Under the pieces are notes generated by a model. It saw nothing but the letters and a program-made list of their open reading frames with translations, did not search any database and was not told the DNA's origin. From Pseudoxanthomonas sp. PXM03 (GTDB lineage: Bacteria; Pseudomonadota; Gammaproteobacteria; Xanthomonadales; Xanthomonadaceae): a stretch of 64,000 bases of DNA. The position numbers and the translations under genes are program-made. The DNA lies in NCBI RefSeq assembly GCF_014852005.1, contig NZ_JACVAU010000006.1, positions 30,565 through 94,564 of the forward strand, given 5' to 3'. Below are positions 43,309 to 51,500 of this stretch, piece by piece. The number at the start of each line of letters is the position of its first letter. Within the stretch, counting starts at the first letter, position 1.

Positions 43309-43318
43309 GTATTCCCGT

Positions 43319-43436
43319 GCACCCGTCGTGGCAAGCGACCAGGGGCGCCGGGCTGGTAATTGGAACAGGGGCCAGCCATGCGCACGCCGGGGATGCCGAG
43401 GGGCCGGTAGTCGGGGGACTACCGGCCCCTTTTTTA
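43319..43436 (+). ncRNA. candidate sigma-54-dependent small RNA (~118 nt)
   Basis: The start is inferred from the -12 element and the end from a strong terminator. Three stem-loops can be drawn: GTCG-tggcaag-CGAC (43325-43339); GGCTGG (43351-43356) with CCAGCC (43372-43377), whose loop contains UUGGAAC; and the terminator stem at 43400-43429. No open reading frame with a start signal lies inside. I do not recognise it as a known RNA family. The GGA in the second loop could bind an RsmA/CsrA-type protein, but one or two GGA motifs are weak evidence. Confidence 0.55.
43400..43435 (+). terminator. rho-independent terminator of the small-RNA candidate
   Basis: A 13-bp perfect stem, GGGGCCGGTAGTC with GACTACCGGCCCC, closes a GGGG loop and is followed by six T residues. 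It points rightward, although no protein gene precedes it on that strand. This is the strongest evidence that a short RNA is made here. Confidence 0.9.
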
Positions 43437-43460
43437 TGCGCGCAGGATAGCAGAGACAAG

Positions 43461-43487
43461 AAAAAGCCCGGCATTGCCGGGCTTTTT
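43461..43487. terminator. bidirectional rho-independent terminator
   Basis: AAAAAGCCCGGC-att-GCCGGGCTTTTT forms a 12-bp stem including the A/T flanks and works on both strands. On the minus strand it probably ends the lipoprotein gene (stop at 43669), and on the plus strand it backs up the terminator just upstream. Confidence 0.85.
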
Positions 43488-43668
43488 GCAGAGGCGCCGA
43501 CGCCCGGCAGGGCCGGAACAGGGGGGATCCAGATTTCCCCACCGGACGTCGACATTGAACCTTTATTGCCGCTTACGTCAGAAAGCGACGCAACCGGTCA
43601 ACTGATTGTTCGGAGCCTGCGACGACGGCGAGGGGAAAGCAACGGAAGAACCCCGTCAGGGGGCTGTT

Positions 43669-44349
43669 TCAGCGCTCCAGCTGACGGGTGGCATTCTCCG
43701 AGCGTCCGGATGACGGTCGCGGCGGCGGCGCTGGACGCTCCACTCTGGCCGGTGCCGGGCGCTCCATGCGCTGTTGCGGCCGCTCGACCGCACGCGGCGC
43801 GGAGGGCGAAGAAGTCACGCGGGGAGGACGATAGCCACCCTCACTCACGCGTGGCTGGTTGGGCGATGGCATCACGCGGGGCGGGCGATAACCCCCTTCA
43901 CCCACGCGCGGCTGGCTGGGGGAAGGGATGACCTGGCCGGGACGATTCGGGACCATCGGCTGGGAACCGCCTTCGCGCCAGCGACCGGTGGGGTCCCGCC
44001 ACGGCGGCGGCCGGTTGCCACTTCCCCCGTTGCCGGGCGGCTTGGGGGTGTTGTCGCCGGGACGCGGCGGCCGGGGATGGTGGTGCGGCGGGTAATAGGG
44101 GTAGTGAGACCCGTAGTAGCCGTAGTACGGATAGCCGTAATAGCTGCTGTAACGATAGGGTCCGCCATACCCATAGCCACCATACGACCCGACGCCACCG
44201 TAGTAGCCGCCGTAGGGATCGTAGTACTGGGTGCTGGGCCGACCGTGGTAATAGCCACCCGGTGCGGTATCACCCACGTAGTCATAGGTCGCACAGCCGC
44301 CCAAGGCCAGGCTGGCGAACGCGATGGCGAAAAGAGATGTGCGCTTCAT
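43669..44349 (-). CDS. Tyr/Gly-rich lipoprotein with Pro/Arg-rich repeat tail
   Basis: The 226-residue precursor has a lipoprotein signal peptide MKRTSLFAIAFASLALGGC, with lipobox LGGC (acylated Cys at residue 19). It then has a Tyr/Gly-rich segment (DPYGGYYGGVGSYGGYGYGG), a His/Pro-rich patch (YPPHHHPRPPRPGD), and a tail with three near-copies of a 15-17-residue unit, such as QPRVGEGGYRPPRVMPSPN. The last section is rich in RPAPARVERPAP. The sequence is low in complexity, so homology is hard to judge. It is probably an envelope-anchored protein of unknown role. It is divergent from the dehydratase gene. Confidence 0.75.
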   Translation of the reverse strand: MKRTSLFAIAFASLALGGCATYDYVGDTAPGGYYHGRPSTQYYDPYGGYYGGVGSYGGYGYGGPYRYSSYYGYPYYGYYGSHYPYYPPHHHPRPPRPGDNTPKPPGNGGSGNRPPPWRDPTGRWREGGSQPMVPNRPGQVIPSPSQPRVGEGGYRPPRVMPSPNQPRVSEGGYRPPRVTSSPSAPRAVERPQQRMERPAPARVERPAPPPRPSSGRSENATRQLER

Positions 44350-44474
44350 GGCGGAACCCCCGTTACTTTGCCTTTGCAGCATCTGCCCGGCGCATTGAAT
44401 CAGTGCTTAACCCCTCCGGCTCCGTCCGGGCGCGGAAAGCCCGTCAACACAGGTCTGGTGGACGGGTGATGCGT

Positions 44475-44480
44475 TAACCT
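44475..44480 (+). promoter_or_regulatory. -10-like box (TAACCT) for the dehydratase gene, leaderless-type
   Basis: TAACCT ends 6 nt before the ATG at 44487 and no ribosome-binding site is visible, the same geometry seen at ttcA and tamA. Confidence 0.35.
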
Positions 44481-44486
44481 TTCTGC

Positions 44487-45449
44487 ATGCCGATGCCCTT
44501 GCCCACCTTCGACGACGTCCTCGCCGCTGCCGCCCGTATCGCCCCCCACGCACACACCACCCCCGTCCTGCACTCCAGCGCACTGGATGCCCTGGCGGGC
44601 TGCGTGCTCCATTTCAAGGCTGAACCGCTGCAACGGACGGGGGCATTCAAGTTCCGCGGCGCCTGCAACGCGGTCTGGGCGCTCGACGACGCGACGGCAG
44701 CGCGTGGCGTGGTGACGCATTCCTCGGGCAACCACGGCGCCGCGCTCGCGCTGGCGGCACGGACGCGCGGCATCGTGTGCCACGTCGTCGTGCCCGAGGG
44801 CGCGAATGCCGCGAAACTGGACAACATCACCCGCTATGGCGCCCACCTGCACACCTGCGCGCCGACGATAGCCGCCCGCGAAGCGGCGGCTGCGCGCGTG
44901 CAGGCCGAAACCGGCGCCAGCCTGATCCATCCCTACACCCATCCGCACGTGATCGCCGGCCAGGGCACGGCAGCGCTGGAACTGCTGAACGCTCACAGCC
45001 CGCTGGATGCCCTGGTCGCACCGGTCGGCGGCGGTGGACTCCTCTCGGGTACCGCGATAACCGCTGCCGCGACGACCATGAACTGCCGCATCTTCGGTGC
45101 TGAACCGGAAGGGGCTGCCGATACCGCCGATTCGCTGGCGGCCGGTGAGCGGCAGGTCGACTTTGTTCCCGACACCGTGTGCGACGGCCTGCGCGGTGCG
45201 CTCGGCGAACCCAACTTCGCCCTGCTGCGCATGCATGCCGTGGAGGTGTTGACCGTGCCCGATGCCGAAACGCTCTCCGCGATGCGGCTGCTGTGGCAAT
45301 GCCTGAAGCTGGTAGTCGAGCCTTCGTCCGCCATCGCATTGGCGGCGATCCTGCGGCACCGGGAGCGCTTCGCCGGGCAGCGGGTCGGCGTGCTCCTGTC
45401 CGGCGGCAACGTCGACCTGGATGCGCTTCCCTGGGAGGCGGCGGCATGA
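44487..45449 (+). CDS. PLP-dependent threonine/serine dehydratase or serine racemase
   Basis: A 320-residue fold-type II PLP enzyme. The Schiff-base lysine is in GAFKFRGACNAV, with the substrate loop SSGNHGAALALAA and the phosphate-binding glycine loop PVGGGGLLSGTA following. These fit the threonine ammonia-lyase/serine racemase group, which deaminates L-threonine or L-serine or interconverts serine isomers. There is no C-terminal ACT regulatory domain, so it is unlikely to be the feedback-controlled biosynthetic IlvA. The stop codon overlaps the ATG of the YdcF gene by 4 bp. Confidence 0.88.
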   Translation: MPMPLPTFDDVLAAAARIAPHAHTTPVLHSSALDALAGCVLHFKAEPLQRTGAFKFRGACNAVWALDDATAARGVVTHSSGNHGAALALAARTRGIVCHVVVPEGANAAKLDNITRYGAHLHTCAPTIAAREAAAARVQAETGASLIHPYTHPHVIAGQGTAALELLNAHSPLDALVAPVGGGGLLSGTAITAAATTMNCRIFGAEPEGAADTADSLAAGERQVDFVPDTVCDGLRGALGEPNFALLRMHAVEVLTVPDAETLSAMRLLWQCLKLVVEPSSAIALAAILRHRERFAGQRVGVLLSGGNVDLDALPWEAAA

Positions 45450-46054
45450 GCACGCGGCGGCGCAAATCGAAGCGTGGCCTTGCGGGCTGGATGTGGCGCC
45501 TGCTGTTGCTTGCCCTGGTGTGGCTGGTCGGCGTGGCGGCCTACATCGTGTGGGTGGGGCAGCGGGACGATGCGGCGCGTGCCGATGCGATCATCGTGCT
45601 GGGCGCCGCCGCTTACGACGCCAAGCCATCGCCCGTGTTCGAGGAGCGCATCCGCCATGGCATCGATCTGTACAAGCGCGGCATGGCACCGACACTGATC
45701 TTCACCGGCGGCTACGGCGGCTCGGGCGCACGCTTCTCGGAATCGCAGGTCGCGCGCCGCTACGCGTTGCGCCAGGGCGTGCCGGAGAAAGCGATCCTGA
45801 TCGAGTCGCTGTCACGCAATACGCACGAGAATCTGCGCCAGGCATCCCTGCTGATGCACCAACACAACCTGCACAGCGTCATCATCGTGAGCGATCCACT
45901 GCACATGGCGCGCGCGCTGCGGATCAGTCGCGGCCTGGGCATCCGTGCCGTCGGTTCGCCCACGCCGACCAGCCGCTTCCGCACGTTCGCCACGCGTTGG
46001 CGCTTCCTGTTGCAGGAAGTCTATTTCTTCCATCGCGACCGCCTGCCACGCTGA
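45446..46054 (+). CDS. YdcF-family (DUF218) membrane-anchored protein
   Basis: A 202-residue protein with an Arg/Lys-rich N-terminus and one membrane helix (about residues 17-36, WRLLLLALVWLVGVAAYIVW). A DUF218 domain follows: ADAIIVLGAAAYDAKPSPVF, LIFTGGYGGSG, ILIESLSRNTHENLRQA and VIIVSDPLHMARA, all typical signatures. The DUF218 family includes ElyC/SanA-type proteins with roles in envelope polysaccharide metabolism; the exact reaction is not known. It is translationally coupled to the dehydratase by a 4-bp overlap. Confidence 0.87.
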   Translation: MSTRRRKSKRGLAGWMWRLLLLALVWLVGVAAYIVWVGQRDDAARADAIIVLGAAAYDAKPSPVFEERIRHGIDLYKRGMAPTLIFTGGYGGSGARFSESQVARRYALRQGVPEKAILIESLSRNTHENLRQASLLMHQHNLHSVIIVSDPLHMARALRISRGLGIRAVGSPTPTSRFRTFATRWRFLLQEVYFFHRDRLPR

Positions 46055-46101
46055 AGGCCTGGCGTATCATCGGTGCGTCGCCCTCCCCCCGGGAATCCAC
46101 C

Positions 46102-46530
46102 ATGAAGATCGACGGCACGCGCCGGCAGGATCGCGCCACCGAACTCGTCCTCAGCTACTACGCCGCATTCAATCGCGGCGACTGGGCGAGCATGCTCGCA
46201 TTGCTGACAGACGACGTGGTGCACGACCTCAACCAGGGCGCACGCGAGATCGGGCGCGACGCCTTCGCCGCCTTCCTCGGCCGCATGAATGCCAGTTACC
46301 GCGAACAGCTGCGCGACATCGTGGTACTGGTCACGCAGGACGGCCAGCATGCCGCGGCCGAATACGTGGTGCATGGCGAATACCACCACACCGACGAGGG
46401 CCTGCCAGCCGCGAGCGGCCAGACGTACATGCTGCCGGGTGGTGCGTTCTTCGATATCCGCGACGACCGCATCGCGCGCGTCACCAACTACTACAACCTG
46501 CAGGACTGGATCGCACAGGTCGGCGGCTGA
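46102..46530 (+). CDS. SnoaL-like/ketosteroid isomerase-related protein
   Basis: A 142-residue single-domain protein of the NTF2-like fold: ELVLSYYAAFNRGDWASMLA is the first helix, followed by LLTDDVVHDLNQGAREIGRD and VVHGEYHHTDEGLP, and ending IARVTNYYNLQDWIAQVGG. The N-Y-Y-N-L-Q-D-W ending is characteristic of the ketosteroid isomerase-related group. Members may bind small hydrophobic ligands, but no substrate can be assigned. The start at 46102 is chosen because the conserved fold begins there; the frame opens far upstream only as an overlap shadow. Confidence 0.8.
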   Translation: MKIDGTRRQDRATELVLSYYAAFNRGDWASMLALLTDDVVHDLNQGAREIGRDAFAAFLGRMNASYREQLRDIVVLVTQDGQHAAAEYVVHGEYHHTDEGLPAASGQTYMLPGGAFFDIRDDRIARVTNYYNLQDWIAQVGG

Positions 46531-46586
46531 TTCCACAGGGTGCACCCGGTGGCGCCGGATGCGCGCGATCGGGGCGGACGCCCCGC

Positions 46587-47483
46587 CTACAGCTTGCGTC
46601 TGATCGGGATCTTCGCCAGCGGTACCGTCGCGATGTCTTCTCCCTGCCCACGGATCGGAGCACCCGGCGGCGGCGCCCAGGCGTGTGCGTAGATGACATC
46701 CCAGGTGCTGGGCAGCTTGCCGTCTGCCCGCCGCAGCGGTTCGTACGCGCTGGCAGCGGCGGTGAACCGCGCACGCCCGGTCAGCGTATGCCGGCGATGC
46801 TGCAGGGCGTTGGTCGCGCCCATCGCGCGCAGCTCGCGCATCAGGGCCGGCAGGTCGTCGTAGGTCAAGGTGAAGCGGTCGCGATCGAGCACCGGATCGC
46901 GGAAACCGGCCATCATCAGCGCATCGCCGAACTGGGCGATCTGCGGGAATGGACTGACATGCGGCACGGCATCGGCATGCGCGAAGGCATCGCGCAGCTC
47001 CTGGAGCGTCTCCGGCCCGAAGGTCGAGCACACCAGCAACCCGCCGGGTTTCAGCACGCGACGGAACCCGTTGAATGCGGCAGGCAGGTCGTCCACCCAT
47101 TGCAGACTGAGATTGCAGAACAGCACGTCCACCGTCCCTTCGGCCAATGGCAATGCGCGCAGGTCGGCACACACACGCTGGAACGGCTTCCACCAGCCGG
47201 ATTGCTTCTTGGCTTCGCGCAACATCGGCAACGCCAGGTCCAGCGCGACCACCTGCGCCTTCGGCCAGCGCTTGCGCATCGCCGCCGCCGCGTGTGCGGG
47301 GCCGCACCCCACGTCCAGCACCACGCTGGGCGCTGAGGCGTCCTGCCCTCTTCGCAGCGTGAAATAGTCCAGCGACTCCATCAGCCGCTTTTCCACTTCG
47401 TGCTGCAGGGCCGCTGCCGCGTCGTAGCCGGCAGCGGAGCGCGAGAAGGCGCGCCGGATATGGCGCTGATCGAAGGTGGTCAT
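46587..47483 (-). CDS. bioC: malonyl-ACP O-methyltransferase BioC
   Basis: A 298-residue SAM-dependent methyltransferase starting MTTFDQRHIRRAFSRSAAGYD, the BioC-type N-terminus. Motif I VLDVGCGPAHAAAA, and FCNLSLQWVDDLPAAFNGF and LKPGGLLVCSTFGPETLQEL, are strong BioC signatures. It methylates the free carboxyl of malonyl-ACP (or -CoA) so that the fatty-acid enzymes can build pimeloyl methyl ester. It overlaps bioH by 4 bp and is the last gene of the bioB-bioF-bioH-bioC run. Confidence 0.95.
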   Translation of the reverse strand: MTTFDQRHIRRAFSRSAAGYDAAAALQHEVEKRLMESLDYFTLRRGQDASAPSVVLDVGCGPAHAAAAMRKRWPKAQVVALDLALPMLREAKKQSGWWKPFQRVCADLRALPLAEGTVDVLFCNLSLQWVDDLPAAFNGFRRVLKPGGLLVCSTFGPETLQELRDAFAHADAVPHVSPFPQIAQFGDALMMAGFRDPVLDRDRFTLTYDDLPALMRELRAMGATNALQHRRHTLTGRARFTAAASAYEPLRRADGKLPSTWDVIYAHAWAPPPGAPIRGQGEDIATVPLAKIPIRRKL

Positions 47484-48256
47484 GCCGCCACCTCCTGTGC
47501 CAGCGACTGCATGAAGCGATCGACTTCTTCCGCCACCCGGTCGGCGTGCCCCAGGAACGGCGCGTGCCCGCCCCCGGCGATCTCGACGAAGTGCGCCTGC
47601 GGCGCGAGCGCTGCCGCCGCACGCATCGCCTTCGACGGCACCAGCAGGTCGCGGCGACCGGCCAGCCACAGGCTGGGCACGGACAGCGCGGGCAGCGTCG
47701 CGCGCATGTCGGATTGCTCCAGCAATTGCAGGCCCGCCTGCAGCGCTTCGGGCGCGGGTTCGCCGCGCGCATAGAGATCGTGTTTCAACGTGCGCAACTC
47801 GCTGCGCGCATGTTCGGAGCCGATGGTGTCCAGCGCGAGAAAGCGCTCCAGCGTGCCCGCGTAATCGTTGCGCAGATCGGTGCCGAACTGCGCGAATACG
47901 CTCGCATCGACCGCGTGCGTCCATGCGTCGCCGCGAACGAAGCGCGGGGTGGAGGCGACCATCGCCAGTCCGCGCACCTGCGGCGACCGCGCGGCGGCCT
48001 GCAATGCGAACAACCCGCCCAGTGACCATGCCAGCCACACCGCGGGCGGCGTGCTGGCGAGGATGGCATCGGCGGTGGCGTCCAGGGTCAGCGCGACGTC
48101 GCTGCCACGACTGTGGCCATGGCCGGGCAGGTCGACGAGATGGAGGGTGTAGCGGTCGGACAGTCGCTGCACCAGCGGTGCGAACACCCCGCCATGCAGC
48201 GCCCAACCGTGCAGCAGCACCAGGGACGGGCCGTTGCCGAGGGATTCGATATGCAT
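47480..48256 (-). CDS. bioH: pimeloyl-ACP methyl ester carboxylesterase BioH
   Basis: A 258-residue alpha/beta hydrolase. It begins MHIESLGNGPSLVLLHGWAL with the oxyanion-hole HGW, then VDLPGHGHS, and the nucleophile elbow WSLGG in LAWSLGGLFALQAA. The C-terminal catalytic His is in IAGGGHAPFLGH. It cleaves the methyl ester of pimeloyl-ACP to stop chain elongation and free the substrate for BioF. A GACAAT sequence lies about 6 nt before the ATG, so it may also have its own promoter. It is translationally coupled to bioC. Confidence 0.93.
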   Translation of the reverse strand: MHIESLGNGPSLVLLHGWALHGGVFAPLVQRLSDRYTLHLVDLPGHGHSRGSDVALTLDATADAILASTPPAVWLAWSLGGLFALQAAARSPQVRGLAMVASTPRFVRGDAWTHAVDASVFAQFGTDLRNDYAGTLERFLALDTIGSEHARSELRTLKHDLYARGEPAPEALQAGLQLLEQSDMRATLPALSVPSLWLAGRRDLLVPSKAMRAAAALAPQAHFVEIAGGGHAPFLGHADRVAEEVDRFMQSLAQEVAA

Positions 48257-48316
48257 GTGCGTATTGTCGCCGATCCCGCCCGGGGCGGGATCACGCGGAC
48301 GGGATGGCGCGTCGCG

Positions 48317-49516
48317 TCAGGCGACGGCGCCGTGCACGCGCTGTACCGCATCCCATGAGCGCGCCAGCGTCGTCACCAGTCCATCCACGTCCTGCGGCGA
48401 GTGCAGGGCGGACAGGGTGATGCGCAGGCGCGCCTTGCCGTCCGGCACGGTGGGCGGGCGGATGGCCGGTACGAGGTAACCGGCACTGTCCAGCGCGGCG
48501 GACAGGGCCAGCGCATTGGCGTCGCTCCCGCACAGCACCGGCTGGATCGGCGATTCGGAAGCCATCAACTGCAGGCCCGCGCGCTGGGCTCCGCTGCGGA
48601 AGCGATCCACCAGCGACTGCAGCTTCTCGCGGCGCCAGTGGTCGCGGCGGGCGTGCTTCACGGCGACGCGACTGGCCGCCGCCAGCGCCGGCGGCAGCGC
48701 GGTGGTGTAGATGTAGGGGCGCGCGGTTTCAGCGAGATGCTGGATCAGCATCTCTTCGCCCACGACGACGGCGCCATAACCGCCAAGCGCCTTGCCGAGC
48801 GTGACCAGCTGCAGGGGCACGTCGGCCACGCCCATCCGGGCTTCCGCCACGCTGCCGCGGCCGTCCGGCCCGCGCACGCCGACGCCATGCGCGTCATCGA
48901 CGAACAGCAATGCCTGCTGCATGCGCGCCACCAGGCTCAACGCACGCAACGGCGCAGTGTCGCCGTCCATGCTGAAGACACCGTCCGTCACCAGCATCGC
49001 TGCGCCATCCGCCTGCAGCTTGAGCTGGCGCAATGCGCCTTCCGGGTCGAGGTGCGGGTAACGCCGCAGCCTGGCACCCGCCAGCCGCGTCGCATCGAGC
49101 AGGCTGGCGTGGTTGAGCCGGTCCTGCACGCAGACGTCCCCGTCTTCCAGCAGGGCCTGCTGCACGGCGAGGTTGGCGAGGAAGCCACTGCCGAACAACA
49201 GCGCACGCGGATAGCCCAGCCATTCCGCGATGTCGCGCTCGAGTCCTTCGTGGGCGGCGTGGTGGCCGCTGACCAGATGCGACGCGCCCGCGCCCGCGCC
49301 TTCGCGCGCAGCAGCGTCCTGCAGCGCATTGGTCACTTCGAACTGCTGCGCCAGGCCCAGGTAGTCGTTGCTGCTGAACTCGGTCAGCCACCGGCCATCG
49401 ACCTCCACGCGCACGCCGTCGCGCCGGCTGACGATGCGGCGTGTGCGCTGGCGCGCCAGCGCCACGCGTTGCTGGCGCTGGGCAAGGATGCGGTCGTGCA
49501 GGTCAGGGCGGGTCAT
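48317..49516 (-). CDS. bioF: 8-amino-7-oxononanoate synthase BioF
   Basis: A 399-residue PLP-dependent alpha-oxoamine synthase that joins pimeloyl-ACP and alanine. Key blocks are [67 protein letters not shown] with the PLP-contacting Asp and His, and the Schiff-base lysine in [19 protein letters not shown]. Length fits the family. It lies 126 bp downstream of bioB and 60 bp upstream of bioH on the same strand. Confidence 0.96.
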   Translation of the reverse strand: MTRPDLHDRILAQRQQRVALARQRTRRIVSRRDGVRVEVDGRWLTEFSSNDYLGLAQQFEVTNALQDAAAREGAGAGASHLVSGHHAAHEGLERDIAEWLGYPRALLFGSGFLANLAVQQALLEDGDVCVQDRLNHASLLDATRLAGARLRRYPHLDPEGALRQLKLQADGAAMLVTDGVFSMDGDTAPLRALSLVARMQQALLFVDDAHGVGVRGPDGRGSVAEARMGVADVPLQLVTLGKALGGYGAVVVGEEMLIQHLAETARPYIYTTALPPALAAASRVAVKHARRDHWRREKLQSLVDRFRSGAQRAGLQLMASESPIQPVLCGSDANALALSAALDSAGYLVPAIRPPTVPDGKARLRITLSALHSPQDVDGLVTTLARSWDAVQRVHGAVA

Positions 49517-49642
49517 GGTGTCGGCACCGGATACGGAGGATCGCGTCGACGGATGCGACCGGGACGCGGCGACGCCGACGCGCCGGTCCGCGATGCCCGC
49601 GCCGGCGTGATGGCCTTCGTCCTGCCCCTGTCGTTCCCCCGA

Positions 49643-50719
49643 CTACGCCGCCTGGCCGCAGTGCGGCGCAGGGTGGGTGATGTCGGCATGCACCGTACCG
49701 CTGCCCGGGGCATCGGTTCTGTGATGCTCGTGCACGTTTTCCACCTGCACCCTCATCGGCCGCAGGCCCAGGCGTGCGAACAGCGTCTGGTCGCGCTCGG
49801 TGTCGGGGTTGCCGGTGGTCAGCAGCTTCTCGCCGTAGAAGATCGAATTGGCGCCGGCCAGGAAACACAGCGCCTGCAGCTCGTCGCTCATGGCCTCGCG
49901 TCCCGCCGACAGCCGCACCATGGAGGCCGGCATCGCGATGCGGGCGACCGCGATGGTGCGGACGAATTCGAACGGATCCAGTTCGGTCGTCCCGTGCAGA
50001 GGGGTGCCCGCCACCTGCACCAGCCGGTTGATCGGCACCGAGTCCGGATGCGCGGGCAGGTTGGCCAGCGCCTGCAGCAGGCCGGCGCGCTGGTCGCGCG
50101 ACTCGCCCATGCCGACGATGCCGCCGCAGCAGGTCTTCATGCCGGCATCGCGCACATGCGACAGCGTATCCAGGCGGTCCTGGTACTCGCGCGTGTGGAT
50201 GATGTCGCCGTAGAACTCCGGCGCGGTGTCCAGGTTGTGGTTGTAGTAGTCCAACCCGGCGTCCTTCAGCGCATGTGCCTGCTCACCGCTGAGCATGCCC
50301 AGCGTGGCGCAGGTCTCCAGGCCCAGGGCCTTCACGCCGCGGATCATCTCGGCGACCTTCGGGATGTCGCGGTCCTTCGGCGAACGCCAGGCCGCGCCCA
50401 TGCAGAAGCGCGACGCACCCGCCGCCTTGGCCTGCGCCGCTTTCGCCAGCACCTGTTCGGCATCCATCAGTTTCTGCGCGTTCACGCCGGTGTCGTAGCG
50501 CTGGGCCTGCGGGCAGTACGCGCAGTCCTCCGGGCATCCGCCGGTCTTCACCGACAACAGGGTCGAGACCTGTACTTCGGCGGGATCGAAATGGCGGCGG
50601 TGCACGGCCGATGCCCGGTGCAGCAACTCGGGGAACGGCAGGTCGAACAAGGCCAACAGCTCCTCGCGCTGCCAGTCGTGGCGCATCACCGGCGCATCGC
50701 TCGAAATGTGAGAGGACAT
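49643..50719 (-). CDS. bioB: biotin synthase BioB
   Basis: A 358-residue radical-SAM enzyme that inserts sulfur into dethiobiotin. The [4Fe-4S] motif CPEDCAYC holds Cys62, Cys66 and Cys69. Other hallmarks are [51 protein letters not shown] with the second-cluster ligands, and [20 protein letters not shown]. It heads the biotin gene run; a BirA-like operator lies 51-84 nt upstream and is likely to repress it when biotin is sufficient. The bioA and bioD genes are not in this window. Confidence 0.98.
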   Translation of the reverse strand: MSSHISSDAPVMRHDWQREELLALFDLPFPELLHRASAVHRRHFDPAEVQVSTLLSVKTGGCPEDCAYCPQAQRYDTGVNAQKLMDAEQVLAKAAQAKAAGASRFCMGAAWRSPKDRDIPKVAEMIRGVKALGLETCATLGMLSGEQAHALKDAGLDYYNHNLDTAPEFYGDIIHTREYQDRLDTLSHVRDAGMKTCCGGIVGMGESRDQRAGLLQALANLPAHPDSVPINRLVQVAGTPLHGTTELDPFEFVRTIAVARIAMPASMVRLSAGREAMSDELQALCFLAGANSIFYGEKLLTTGNPDTERDQTLFARLGLRPMRVQVENVHEHHRTDAPGSGTVHADITHPAPHCGQAA

Positions 50720-50769
50720 GGTGGCCTTGGGGAATTAGAGTCGGAGAAGTCTGGAAACCGGGCTGCGCC

Positions 50770-50803
50770 CTGTCAACCGCATGGATGCTCTGAAAGTTGA
50801 CGG
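50770..50803. promoter_or_regulatory. BirA-type biotin operator between bioB and comF
   Basis: CTGTCAACC (50770-50778), a 16-nt spacer, and AGTTGACGG (50795-50803) form an inverted repeat with seven of nine positions symmetric. This matches the BirA operator layout TTGTAAACC-N16-GGTTTACAA in spacing and in the central AACC/GGTT pattern. Read toward bioB, the left half gives TTGACA, a consensus -35, so bound BirA would block RNA polymerase. The comF ATG (50781) lies inside the spacer. Confidence 0.7.
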
Positions 50804-51485
50804 CTTTTATCGATGGGCCAGCACGCTGCTGCTTGCTCCACGCTGCCTGGTCTGCCGCGAACGTGGTGCCAACGGCATCGATCTATGCGCGTCATGCACC
50901 GAACAGCTTCCATGGAACAGGTCTTCCTGCCTTCGCTGCGGATTGCCGATGCCGGCCTCCGGGGAATGCGGAGACTGCCTGCGGCAGCCTCCCGTGCTGA
51001 CGCACACCCGGGCGGTATTCGTATACGGCTTTCCGCTGGACCGGCTGGTCCCACGCTTCAAGTTCCACCGCGACCTCGCCGCCGGGCAGCTGATGGCGGA
51101 GCTGATGGCCGGGGCCCTCGCTTCCGCGCCAAGGCCGGAGGCGATCGTGCCCGTGCCCCTGCATGCACTGCGCCTGCGAGAAAGGGGCTACGACCAGGCG
51201 CTGGAACTCGCCCGCCCGCTGGCCACCGCACTCGGCCTTGCCCTTCGTACGGACCTGTTGCAACGCACACGGTCGACACGGGCGCAGTCGGAGCTGGACG
51301 CCGAACAGCGGCGGCGCAACCTCGCTCGTGCATTCACCGCACGAGACACTGCATCACTGCCCGGTCATGTGGCGCTGGTCGACGACGTGATGACCACCGG
51401 CGCGACTTTGCATGCCGCCGCACATGCGCTGCTCAGGGCTGGCGTGCGACGCGTGGATGCGTGGGTCTGCGCACGCGTGCCGTGA
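50781..51485 (+). CDS. comF: ComF-family phosphoribosyltransferase-like protein
   Basis: A 234-residue cytoplasmic protein of the ComF/GntX family. The N-terminal zinc-ribbon has four CxxC pairs (Cys22/25, 36/39, 50/53, 63/66), followed by the conserved YGFPLDRLVPRFKFHRDL block. The C-terminal phosphoribosyltransferase domain has IVPVPLHALRLRERGYDQAL and the PRPP-binding loop VALVDDVMTTGAT (near residue 200). ComF proteins are needed for DNA uptake in transformation. The gene is divergent from bioB, and the 5' end of the coding region forms part of the BirA-like operator. Confidence 0.9.
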   Translation: MDALKVDGFYRWASTLLLAPRCLVCRERGANGIDLCASCTEQLPWNRSSCLRCGLPMPASGECGDCLRQPPVLTHTRAVFVYGFPLDRLVPRFKFHRDLAAGQLMAELMAGALASAPRPEAIVPVPLHALRLRERGYDQALELARPLATALGLALRTDLLQRTRSTRAQSELDAEQRRRNLARAFTARDTASLPGHVALVDDVMTTGATLHAAAHALLRAGVRRVDAWVCARVP

Positions 51486-51500
51486 CCGGCACGCCGCAGG

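Noticed and set aside
48401..50800. 799-residue plus-strand frame across bioF and bioB
   Set aside because: It is antisense to two certain biotin genes and its composition is typical of a GC-rich shadow frame.
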